Below are positions 9,354 to 16,935 of a stretch of 64,000 nt of DNA, one piece after another. The DNA is from Lysinibacillus composti. Its GTDB lineage: Bacteria > Bacillota > Bacilli > Bacillales_A > Planococcaceae. The stretch is taken from positions 124,001 to 188,000 of the forward strand of contig NZ_JAFBDY010000004.1 of assembly GCF_016908465.1 (NCBI RefSeq), in the 5' to 3' direction. The stretch's first letter is position 1. Each line of letters opens with the position of its first letter. Below the pieces are notes generated by a model. The model did not search any database, was not told where the DNA came from, and was given only the letters and a program-made list of their open reading frames with translations. The position numbers and the translations under genes are program-made.

Positions 9354-10898
9354 TTGGAGAATTTAGGAGAAATCAAAAATAGCACTACGGAAATTCAAAA
9401 AAAGTCAAAGTTTGATGGGTTTTTAAATTTTATTGAACGTTTCGGTAATAAACTACCTCATCCATTTATGCTATTTTTCTATCTTACAGTTATATTAGTT
9501 CTATTATCTTGGGCTTTAAATTTATTCGATGCGAAAGTCGTTCATCCAAACACAGGTGAAACCGTAGCAGTAAAAAGCATTATTTCAGGGGAAGGTATTC
9601 AATATATCTTAGCCAATACACTGACAAACTTTACAGGATTTGCGCCACTAGGCCTTGTTCTAACAATGATGCTAGGTATCGGTGTTGCTGAGAAATCAGG
9701 TTTACTTGAGTCATTGATGATCCGTGCCATTACAAAAACACCAAAGAAGATCATTACATTTACTGTATTCTTTATAGGGATTTTAGGGAATGTTGCATCT
9801 GATGCGGCATTTGTAGTCGTTCCGCCATTAGCAGCATTAGTCTTTTTATCAGTTGGCAGACACCCATTAGCTGGTTTAGCTGTTGGTTTAGCTTCTACAG
9901 GTATTGGATTCTCAGCAAATATTATGGTTGCTGGTACAGATGTTTTATTATCCGGAATTGCGACTGAGGTTGCAAGTGGATTTATGGAAGGTACAGTAGT
10001 ATCTCCTCTTGATAACTGGTATTTCATGAGTGCTTCAACTTTCTTATTAGCAATTGCAGGGACAATCTTAACAGAAAAATATGTTGAGCCACGTTTAGGT
10101 CAATATAAAGGAGAGAAAAAATCAGTAGGAAACACGTTATCAGCTATGCAATTACGTGGTCTTCGTAATTCAGGAATTGCAACGGGTATTTTTATCGCTA
10201 TTATTGTGATTGCTTTAATGATTCCAGGTTCTCCATTATTAAACGAAGATGGTACGATTTTGAGATCTCCATTCTTGTCAGGTATTGTGCCGATTCTGTT
10301 CTTGTTCTTCTTAGTAAACGGTATTGTTTATGGAGTGACAACGAAACAAATTAAATCTACAGCTGATGTTCCGAAAATTATGACAGAAGCCATTACTGGA
10401 TTATCAAGCTATATCGTTTTAATCTTTATGATTGCTCAATTTGTTGCCTATTTTAACTGGACAAATATTGCAACTTGGTTAGCCGTTCATTTTTCAGAAA
10501 TTTTAGAGACTATTAAATTAACAAATCTATTTGCAGTTTTCCTATTTATGATTTTAGTAGCAATCCTAAGTTTATTTATTATTAGTGGTTCGTCACTTTG
10601 GTCGTTAGTAGCGCCTGTGTTTATCCCAACATTTATGGCACTTGGTTACAATCCAGCATTTATTCAAGCAGCTTACCGAGTAGGTGAATCATCGACAAAC
10701 ATGGTGACGCCATTAAACACATACTTCGCCATCATTTTATCCTTTATGCTTGTTTACGATAAAAAAGCGGGTATTGGTACGTTAATGTCATTAATGATCC
10801 CTTACACGATTGTCTTCTTCATTCTTTGGAGTGGATTACTCATGTTATTCGCTTGGCTTGGTATACCAATTGGCCCGGGCGTATATGTAAACATGTAA
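9354..10898 (+). CDS. abgT: AbgT-family transporter (p-aminobenzoyl-glutamate or related)
   Basis: 514-residue polytopic membrane protein of the AbgT family, which takes up p-aminobenzoyl-glutamate (some members export sulfonamides). The N-terminus has the family pattern FLNFIERFGNKLPHPFMLF, then GLVLTMMLGIGVAEKSGLLE and GNVASDAAFVVVPPLAAL, and a late YRVGESSTNMVTPLNTYF segment. The TTG at 9354 is chosen because AGGGGTG lies six bases upstream; a GTG at 9345 would overlap that site. The gene heads an operon with two M20 peptidases, the same set as Escherichia coli abgABT but in the order T-A-B. Confidence 0.93.
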   Translation: MENLGEIKNSTTEIQKKSKFDGFLNFIERFGNKLPHPFMLFFYLTVILVLLSWALNLFDAKVVHPNTGETVAVKSIISGEGIQYILANTLTNFTGFAPLGLVLTMMLGIGVAEKSGLLESLMIRAITKTPKKIITFTVFFIGILGNVASDAAFVVVPPLAALVFLSVGRHPLAGLAVGLASTGIGFSANIMVAGTDVLLSGIATEVASGFMEGTVVSPLDNWYFMSASTFLLAIAGTILTEKYVEPRLGQYKGEKKSVGNTLSAMQLRGLRNSGIATGIFIAIIVIALMIPGSPLLNEDGTILRSPFLSGIVPILFLFFLVNGIVYGVTTKQIKSTADVPKIMTEAITGLSSYIVLIFMIAQFVAYFNWTNIATWLAVHFSEILETIKLTNLFAVFLFMILVAILSLFIISGSSLWSLVAPVFIPTFMALGYNPAFIQAAYRVGESSTNMVTPLNTYFAIILSFMLVYDKKAGIGTLMSLMIPYTIVFFILWSGLLMLFAWLGIPIGPGVYVNM

Positions 10899-10914
10899 TG
10901 TGAAAGGATGCTGA

Positions 10915-12231
10915 ATGAAAATGAAACAATTTACGATTCCTACGAATATTGAAGAAAAAATGATTGAATGGCGTAGAGATTTCCACCGTCATCCAGAAGT
11001 CGGATGGACAGAGTTTCGTACGGCTTCCATCATCGCTGATACATTAGTAAAACTAGGTTTTGAAATATCGGTCGGAAAAGAAGTAGTTTCATCAAATCGA
11101 ATGGGTCTTCCATCAGAACTAGATTTAGAAAATGCATATCAATATGCACTTGAAAATGGTGGAATCGAAACTTATATGGAATCGATGAAAGGTGGTTTTA
11201 CTGGTGTTGTAGCAAAGATTGTAGGACAAGAAGAAGGTCCTACAATCGCATTCCGCGTAGACATCGATGCCCTACCTATTATGGAATCAACAAAGGATGA
11301 ACATATTCCACAACAGTTAGCATTCCGTTCCATAAAAGATGGAGAAATGCATGCTTGTGGACATGATGGCCATGCATCAATTGGTTTAGCTCTTGCAACC
11401 GTACTGAGTCAAAACCGCGAACATATTAGAGGAACTATTAAGATTATCTTCCAACCCGCTGAAGAAGGGGTTCGAGGGGCGAAATCAATGGTCGATGCAG
11501 GAGTTCTTCAAGGAGTGGATTATTTCTTAGCCCTACACGTTGGGACAGGGGTTCCTCTTGGTACGGTTATAGCTGGGACAAACGGGTTTTTAGCAACAAC
11601 TAAAATTGATGCACAGTTTACAGGTAAAGCTGCTCATGCAGGAGCAGAACCTGAACAAGGTAAAAATGCTTTACTTGCAGCTGCTCAAGCTATTTTAGGT
11701 TTACACTCTATTGCTCGACATAGTGCGGGCGCATCTAGAGTGAATGTAGGACAATGCATTGCAGGTGAAGGAAGAAATATTGTCCCATCCTCTGCTTTAT
11801 TAAAGTTAGAAGTACGTGGTGAAAATGACGAGACACACGATTATATGTATCAACAAGCAATCAATATTTTAAATGGTGCTGCGGCTATGTATGATGTGGA
11901 ATTAAGCTATGACATCATGGGGGCTGCGAAAACATGCTCATCATCTGATCAATTAAATGAAATCATAGAGAAAGCGGCTCTTGATATAGAAAACGTTAAT
12001 ACAGTTCATCGGTTAACCTCATTTGCAGCCGGATCAGAAGACGCTACTTTTATGATGAGTGCAGTTCAAGAACAAGGCGGACTTTCCACTTATTCTGTAT
12101 TTGGAACAACCCTAGCGGCCGGTCATCATCATGAGCAATTTGATATTGATGAGAAGGTAATGAAAATAGCTTTAGATACATGGCTTTCAACAATCCAACA
12201 AATCTACTTAGAAGAAAGAAGTAATGAATAA
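10915..12231 (+). CDS. abgA: M20 peptidase, p-aminobenzoyl-glutamate hydrolase subunit A-like
   Basis: Zinc-dependent amidohydrolase that with its partner splits p-aminobenzoyl-glutamate into p-aminobenzoate and glutamate. The MHACGHDGH metal motif is at about residues 145-153, followed by the PAEEG glutamate motif. The insert GLPSELDLENAYQYA before the catalytic strand resembles AbgA. Its 438 residues fit E. coli AbgA (about 436). It starts 16 bases after abgT behind AAAGGATG, and its stop overlaps the next start as TAATG, so translation is likely coupled. Confidence 0.9.
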   Translation: MKMKQFTIPTNIEEKMIEWRRDFHRHPEVGWTEFRTASIIADTLVKLGFEISVGKEVVSSNRMGLPSELDLENAYQYALENGGIETYMESMKGGFTGVVAKIVGQEEGPTIAFRVDIDALPIMESTKDEHIPQQLAFRSIKDGEMHACGHDGHASIGLALATVLSQNREHIRGTIKIIFQPAEEGVRGAKSMVDAGVLQGVDYFLALHVGTGVPLGTVIAGTNGFLATTKIDAQFTGKAAHAGAEPEQGKNALLAAAQAILGLHSIARHSAGASRVNVGQCIAGEGRNIVPSSALLKLEVRGENDETHDYMYQQAINILNGAAAMYDVELSYDIMGAAKTCSSSDQLNEIIEKAALDIENVNTVHRLTSFAAGSEDATFMMSAVQEQGGLSTYSVFGTTLAAGHHHEQFDIDEKVMKIALDTWLSTIQQIYLEERSNE

Positions 12232-13667
12232 TGTTAGAAGTAACAGATATGATTTCATCGTTAATTGAATTAAATAGTGAGGAAATCCTAAAATTAAGTG
12301 ATAAAATTTGGGAAAATCCTGAAACGCGTTTTCAAGAATTCAAGTCTGCTGAAATATTAAGCAATTTCCTTGAAGAAAAAGGTTTTGTTGTGGAGCGAGG
12401 AGTCGGGAATATCCCAACTGCTTTCACAGCTACATTTGGAACGGGTGCACCTGTTATTGGAATCCTAGGTGAATACGATGCTCTTTCAGGTTTAAGTCAA
12501 ACGGCAGCATCTGATATTCGCCAACCAATCATTGAAAACGGCAACGGACATGGTTGTGGCCACAATTTACTTGGCACAGCAGGAATTTCAGCAGTACTTG
12601 CCATCAAAGATTTAATTGAACAAGGTAAAATTAAAGGAACAATTAAGTATTTTGGTTGCCCTGGTGAAGAAGGCGGCTCTGGGAAAACTTTCATGGTTCG
12701 CGAAGGAGTATTTAATGGAGTAGATATCGCCTTAACATGGCATCCAAACTCATACACAGGTGTTTGGTCTTTCTCTTCACTTGCTAACTACCAAGTGTAT
12801 TTTTCTTTTGAAGGAAAAGCGGCTCATGCTGCTAATTCACCACATTTAGGCCGTAGTGCTCTAGATGCAGTTGAATTAATGAATGTTGGTGTAAACTATT
12901 TACGTGAACACATTATTCCTGAAGCAAAAGTTCATTATGCAATTACAAATACAGGTGGTCTTTCACCTAATGTAGTGCAATCAAATGCTGAAGTATTGTA
13001 TTTAATTCGAGCACCCCATATTGATGAAGTAGAATCGATTTATCAAAGAGTTATAGATATCGCTAAAGGTGCGGCACTAATGACGGGTACTAAAATGAGC
13101 ATTAAATTTAATAAAGCTTGTTCAAATTATATCCCTAATGACTCATTGAATAAGGTGCTTTACGAAAAGTTAAAAGAATATGGTTTACCAACTTACACTA
13201 ATGAAGAATTAGAGTATGCTAAAAAAATGTCTAATACAATAACTCCTGAAGAAATTGATACTGCTATTTCAGATGCTAAAAAGCTGTCAGACTATACTCT
13301 ACAAGAAACTTTTTATAATCCAGAAAACCCATTCTTTGAGGAAATTATTCCTTATGTAAATGGTCATGAAGTAATGCCAGGTTCGTCGGATGTTGGTGAT
13401 GTAAGTTGGGTAATCCCTACTGCTCAGTTTTTCACAACATGTTTTGTTGCTGGGACACCACTTCATACATGGCAATTAGTCTCACAAGGGAAAACATCAA
13501 TTGCCCATAAAGGGCTAATCTATGCAGCTCAGGTTTTAGCCTCTTCAGCTGTTGAAGTTTTCAATAACCAAGAGTTAATTGAACAAGCTAAAGCTGAATT
13601 AAAGAAACAAGTGAAATCAGGTTATAAATGTCCGCTTCCGAGTGATTTACAACCAAGTACGATTTAA
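12231..13667 (+). CDS. abgB: M20 peptidase, p-aminobenzoyl-glutamate hydrolase subunit B-like
   Basis: Second subunit of the predicted dinuclear-zinc hydrolase; 478 residues against about 481 in E. coli AbgB. The metal-binding motif GHGCGHNLLG lies near residues 105-114, preceded by GEYDALSGL, and PGEEGGSGK follows. A late PGSSDVGDVSW motif and a histidine in GTPLHTW are typical of the AbgB branch. It shares one base with the abgA stop. The product pair would recycle folate breakdown products into p-aminobenzoate; related M20 dimers also take other aromatic acyl amino acids. Confidence 0.9.
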   Translation: MLEVTDMISSLIELNSEEILKLSDKIWENPETRFQEFKSAEILSNFLEEKGFVVERGVGNIPTAFTATFGTGAPVIGILGEYDALSGLSQTAASDIRQPIIENGNGHGCGHNLLGTAGISAVLAIKDLIEQGKIKGTIKYFGCPGEEGGSGKTFMVREGVFNGVDIALTWHPNSYTGVWSFSSLANYQVYFSFEGKAAHAANSPHLGRSALDAVELMNVGVNYLREHIIPEAKVHYAITNTGGLSPNVVQSNAEVLYLIRAPHIDEVESIYQRVIDIAKGAALMTGTKMSIKFNKACSNYIPNDSLNKVLYEKLKEYGLPTYTNEELEYAKKMSNTITPEEIDTAISDAKKLSDYTLQETFYNPENPFFEEIIPYVNGHEVMPGSSDVGDVSWVIPTAQFFTTCFVAGTPLHTWQLVSQGKTSIAHKGLIYAAQVLASSAVEVFNNQELIEQAKAELKKQVKSGYKCPLPSDLQPSTI

Positions 13668-13673
13668 TAAAAA

Positions 13674-13709
13674 GAGTCCAACCAAAACTAATGGTTGGAC
13701 TTTTATTAT
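13674..13709 (+). terminator. Terminator after abgTAB, shared with cotJC
   Basis: A 9-bp stem GTCCAACCA/TGGTTGGAC with T-run on the plus side and A-rich sequence on the other, between convergent operons. Confidence 0.88.
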
Positions 13710-13716
13710 TTAGAGA

Positions 13717-14295
13717 TTAGCCTAATTTAAATATCTTTTTCGTGTTACGGTCATCTTTAATAATTTCAACAGCTTCTCTGAATCGAAGAGAGTGTACAAT
13801 TTCTCTTTCCCGTAAAAACTTCAAGGCATCATTTAGATCGGGGTCATCGGACATGTCAATCAGCCATTGATAAGTGGCACGGGCTTTTTCTTCCGCTGCA
13901 ATATCCTCATACAAGTCTGCAATTGGGTCACCTTTGGCCTGGATATATGCTGCCGTCCATGGGACACCTGAAGCATCATGATAAAATAGAGCCCTATCAT
14001 GATTCGCATAATGATCTCCTAAACCTGCCGCTTTCATTTGCTCTGGTGATGCATCTTTTGTGAGTTTATAGACCATTGTGGCAATCATTTCAAGATGAGA
14101 AAATTCCTCAGTTGCAATATCGTTTAAAACGCCTATAACCTTATCTGGAATTGTATAGCGTTGATTCATATACCGAAGTGCAGCAGCTAATTCACCATCT
14201 GCACCACCATATTGTTCAATTAAGAACTTAGCTAACATGGGGTTACATGTACTTACTCTTACTGGATATTGGAGCTTCTTTTCGTAATAATACAC
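13717..14295 (-). CDS. cotJC: Spore coat protein CotJC, manganese-catalase family
   Basis: 192 residues matching CotJC almost throughout (YEKKLQYPVRVSTCNP start). This spore coat protein belongs to the ferritin-like manganese catalases. Metal-ligand glutamates and histidines sit in the GGADGELAAALRY, ATEEFSHLEM, EDIAAEEKARATYQW and REREIVHSLRF helices. The start is GTG at 14295, aligned to the usual MWVYEKK beginning, behind GGGAGGTT. It closes the cotJ operon but is separated from cotJB by an unusual 222-base gap with a hairpin. Confidence 0.95.
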   Translation of the reverse strand: MYYYEKKLQYPVRVSTCNPMLAKFLIEQYGGADGELAAALRYMNQRYTIPDKVIGVLNDIATEEFSHLEMIATMVYKLTKDASPEQMKAAGLGDHYANHDRALFYHDASGVPWTAAYIQAKGDPIADLYEDIAAEEKARATYQWLIDMSDDPDLNDALKFLREREIVHSLRFREAVEIIKDDRNTKKIFKLG

Positions 14296-14345
14296 TCCTT
14301 CTTAACCTCCCTCATATTGAATGAGCTATGCGTAGTTGTGTACAG

Positions 14346-14375
14346 AAAATTACCCTCTCTTATGAGGGTAATTTT
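14346..14375 (-). terminator. Terminator-like hairpin inside the cotJ operon
   Basis: A 12-bp stem AAAATTACCCTC/GAGGGTAATTTT with a 6-base loop sits between cotJB and cotJC. The T tract on the minus strand is mostly part of the stem, so it may be a leaky attenuator, an mRNA-end stabiliser or a true terminator. Confidence 0.6.
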
Positions 14376-14517
14376 TGAGAAATCATATGTCTTTCATCGA
14401 AATATAAGCAAAAAAAGCTAATTTGTAAGAGTTAGAACAGTGGTGTACTAGTTCATTACCAGTTGGTATTCACGTAATTGCTTACTTTAGAAGTGAAGAT
14501 TTGTGCACAAGAAAGCT

Positions 14518-14781
14518 CTATACTTGCCATGGCCAAGGTGTGTCATCCCAATCCCAAGGATAACTTGAATAACTTCTACCAAAATTCATTAGGGGGCCAA
14601 ATTGCTGTTCAAAATTATGCTTAAGTTGCATGCTTTTTTGAGCAGTTTCATTAAATTGCTTAATGGCTTCGAGATCAGTGGGATGTGTATTTAAATAAAG
14701 GTTTAACTCAACCAAAACAAAGTCAATTGCTTGAAGCTCTTCAAGACATTGATAATACTCAGGTGGCATTTGTTTACTCAT
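14518..14781 (-). CDS. cotJB: Spore coat protein CotJB
   Basis: 87 residues with the CotJB pattern: PPEYYQCLEELQAIDFVLVE, a LYLNTHPTD segment, FNETAQKS and a C-terminus rich in aromatic and acidic residues ending PWPWQV. CotJB is an inner spore coat component made in the mother cell. Its ATG overlaps the cotJA stop as ATGA, with GGGGTG in the end of cotJA as binding site. Confidence 0.95.
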   Translation of the reverse strand: MSKQMPPEYYQCLEELQAIDFVLVELNLYLNTHPTDLEAIKQFNETAQKSMQLKHNFEQQFGPLMNFGRSYSSYPWDWDDTPWPWQV

Positions 14782-15002
14782 TTTGGTTTCACCCCTTTAT
14801 GTGGATCCGGGTAAGGGCTATATAACTGTGGCCAAAGCGTTCCGTGCTTTAGTGCTTGTATTGGGGATTGGAATTGTGCTAATCCAATTGGTTGAAAATT
14901 CATGTAAAGTTGTGGTGGTGTTGAATAGCTCTTTACTAAAATCGGTTTACAAGGGTCAAACGGACTTACATAAGGCTTCCAATACTTAAATTGAGAATGC
15001 AT
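14778..15002 (-). CDS. cotJA: Spore coat protein CotJA
   Basis: 74 residues, first gene of the cotJ operon. The core FKYWKPYVSPFDPCKPI, YSTPPQLYMNFQP and GTLWPQLYSPY segments match CotJA. The start ATG at 15002 has a strong GGAAAGGAGG box five bases upstream; in-frame codons further up belong to the leader. CotJA is needed to place CotJC in the coat of Bacillus subtilis spores. Confidence 0.94.
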   Translation of the reverse strand: MHSQFKYWKPYVSPFDPCKPILVKSYSTPPQLYMNFQPIGLAQFQSPIQALKHGTLWPQLYSPYPDPHKGVKPK

Positions 15003-15033
15003 GTAATCCTCCTTTCCGATATTTGCATCACTC

Positions 15034-15063
15034 ATGTATATGACCTGCATTCTAGTTATATTC
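15034..15063 (-). promoter_or_regulatory. Candidate sigma-E promoter of cotJABC
   Basis: On the minus strand GAATATA (15057-15063) and CATATACAT (15034-15042) are 14 bases apart, close to the sigma-E consensus and spacing. Transcription would start about 25 bases before the cotJA ATG. cotJ is sigma-E dependent in B. subtilis, which supports the call. Confidence 0.6.
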
Positions 15064-15188
15064 AAAAGAAATTCCACTTTCTTGATTTTGTAATGAACAA
15101 TACATAAAATAAAAAACTTAAAGTTTATTAGACTATTATTTCTTTGGCATAGGTTGATATTTTTATCGATCAAGCTTTTAACAAAAAG

Positions 15189-15224
15189 TAATAATCTATT
15201 AATTATGTATTTAATAGATTATTA
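15189..15224. repeat. Perfect 14-bp inverted repeat between divergent genes
   Basis: TAATAATCTATTAA at 15189-15202 pairs fully with 15211-15224 across an 8-base loop. It lies upstream of both cotJA and the dehydrogenase-like gene; an operator or a leader hairpin for the plus-strand gene are both possible. Confidence 0.6.
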
Positions 15225-15280
15225 CCTACCTCGTTAGCTTAAATTTTCATATGTTAGAAGTGAGAAAGCGAGGTGGTAAA

Positions 15281-16543
15281 ATGAAGGGAAATCATAAATC
15301 AATTACAATATTAGGTGGTTCAGGTGGTGTAGCAAGAGCCATTCTGTCAATACTCAATGAAAGTGTTCAAGATGTTAAGGATCCCGTCCATTCTATTCTT
15401 AAAAATAGATTAATTCATCTAGTAGATAAAAAAGTAATGTCCCAAGAAACATATCGACAATTCTATCCCAATTTAATAAATCAATTGGTTTTTCACCAAT
15501 TTGAATTAAATGATCAAAGCCGCTTAATTGAGCACCTTAAAACTACAAATACTTCTGTAGTAGTTGATGTGTCATGGGCAGATACAGTAGAAATGATCCA
15601 ATGTTGTAATAAGCTTGGTATTAATTATGTCAATACGGCATTAGAAAATAAATTTATCGATGACAATGAAGAATTATTTGAAGGTTTTGGCTTAACCGAA
15701 AGAGTTATGCATTTAGAGAAACATAAGGATAGCATTAATAATTCGGTCGCTATACTTTGTTCAGGAATGAATCCTGGTGTAGTTCAATGGATGGCAATAG
15801 AGCTTCTCAAGAAAAATACCTTAAATGATTCGCCTCTTGCATGCTATATCGTTGAACACGATAATTCCTTTTTTAAAGACAAAAAGAAAGCAAAGAAAGA
15901 TGTTATCTATACTACATGGACACCAGAATTGTTTCTAGATGAAGCCATTTTAAGCTATCCAATGTTTGTGAAATACAAAACACCACTTTTCTTATATGAA
16001 CAAGTTTATGATATTGAATTTAAAGTGACGTTGGGGGACAAACAATTTTACGGCTGTTTAATGCAACATGAAGAAGTTTTTAGTTTAGCAAAGTTCCTTA
16101 ATTTGGAGAGTGGTTTTCTTTATAAGATTAACGATCATACAACAGAGATCATTCGTTCAAATATTGATGACGTTAATAAGTTATGGGACTTTGAAATGGA
16201 AGTTCTAAATCCTCTTAATGCGGAATTAGAGGGAGAAGATTTATGTGGAGTGCTAATGGTTTATAAAGATCGAGAAACATATGTGTACAATGTTATGAAA
16301 AACGATGAAGTGTTTTCTAAATATAAAGTAAACGCAACGTATTTTCAAGTAGCATGTGGACTTTATGCATCCTTGGCGGTGTTACTATTAGATCCAATTC
16401 CTAAGGGTGCCTATTATGTGGATGAGCTTTTATTGAAGACAAATAACGGTTTTGGTGATTATCTAAAACACTATATGACCGAATTTGTAACTGGGGAAAA
16501 TAATCAAACAGATGGGCTACTACTCGACAGAATAAAAAAGTAA
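15281..16543 (+). CDS. Saccharopine dehydrogenase / homospermidine synthase-like NAD(P)-binding protein
   Basis: 420 residues from ATG 15281, which has GAGGTGG five bases before it; an in-frame ATG at 15251 has no site. A Rossmann start TILGGSGGVARAIL and the pattern DVSWADTVEMIQCCNKLGINYVN are seen in saccharopine dehydrogenase and homospermidine synthase relatives. The rest (CSGMNPGVVQW, a long alpha/beta C-terminal domain) favours the homospermidine synthase branch, which makes polyamines from putrescine or spermidine. No polyamine genes are adjacent, so the substrate is open. Single-gene unit closed by a terminator. Confidence 0.72.
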   Translation: MKGNHKSITILGGSGGVARAILSILNESVQDVKDPVHSILKNRLIHLVDKKVMSQETYRQFYPNLINQLVFHQFELNDQSRLIEHLKTTNTSVVVDVSWADTVEMIQCCNKLGINYVNTALENKFIDDNEELFEGFGLTERVMHLEKHKDSINNSVAILCSGMNPGVVQWMAIELLKKNTLNDSPLACYIVEHDNSFFKDKKKAKKDVIYTTWTPELFLDEAILSYPMFVKYKTPLFLYEQVYDIEFKVTLGDKQFYGCLMQHEEVFSLAKFLNLESGFLYKINDHTTEIIRSNIDDVNKLWDFEMEVLNPLNAELEGEDLCGVLMVYKDRETYVYNVMKNDEVFSKYKVNATYFQVACGLYASLAVLLLDPIPKGAYYVDELLLKTNNGFGDYLKHYMTEFVTGENNQTDGLLLDRIKK

Positions 16544-16552
16544 TTCCGATCC

Positions 16553-16583
16553 AAAACCACCAGAAAAATCGGTGGTTTTTTTA
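16553..16583 (+). terminator. Terminator after the dehydrogenase-like gene
   Basis: A 9-bp stem AAAACCACC/GGTGGTTTT followed by T-rich sequence. Confidence 0.9.
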
Positions 16584-16655
16584 TTTCATTCAGAGCTTGA
16601 ATAGCGTCTAACTGGAGGAGCTAATCTCTAAGGGAAACATTAAAACCGCCTTCAA

Positions 16656-16758
16656 GGGCAAAAAGCGCCCTCTTGTCGGTTTCTCCGACGCACAGGATGT
16701 GCTAGTGCCGACAATGCCACACGGACGTGGCGTTTTTGTCGGCCAGTTGTGTTCGGAG
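16656..16758 (-). repeat. Structured multi-hairpin intergenic element, copy 1
   Basis: A GC-rich block in an AT-rich spacer, read best on the minus strand. Outer stem CTCCGA/TCGGAG (16753-16758 with 16683-16688) encloses two arms. Arm 1 is GCCGACA/TGTCGGC (16737-16743 with 16107-style partner at 16707-16713), capped by a GCCAC/GTGGC hairpin with a TCCG loop. Arm 2 is a GCACA/TGTGC hairpin with a TCC loop (16690-16702). A GGGC/GCCC hairpin flanks it at 16656-16670. The same plan recurs at 43061-43190 with different stem bases. No ORF or transposase is present. Confidence 0.72.
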
Positions 16759-16935
16759 CTAAACAGTCGTTCTCCGCTTTTCTTTATGCTTGTGCAAAAA
16801 ATTTTTGAGCATTGGAAAGCAAGCTAAATGGACTTTTCACGACATTTAAGCTAAACATTCTGAAAAGTATTGGTTATCATAATTTGCCCAACTTCATAAT
16901 ATGTTATAAAACTCGCCCTGATAGGAGGGAAGAAC
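16759..16935. other. prkA upstream region
   Basis: AT-rich region holding the prkA promoter and leader. I see no further gene. prkA is transcribed by sporulation sigma factors in B. subtilis, but I could not fix the promoter here. Confidence 0.4.

Noticed and set aside
9599-10027. 142-codon minus-strand ORF inside abgT
   Set aside because: Antisense shadow of membrane-protein codons; no ribosome site.
16590-16800. Possible insertion-sequence remnant
   Set aside because: No transposase reading frame, no target duplication seen; the multi-hairpin plan shared with 43.1 kb is a better description.
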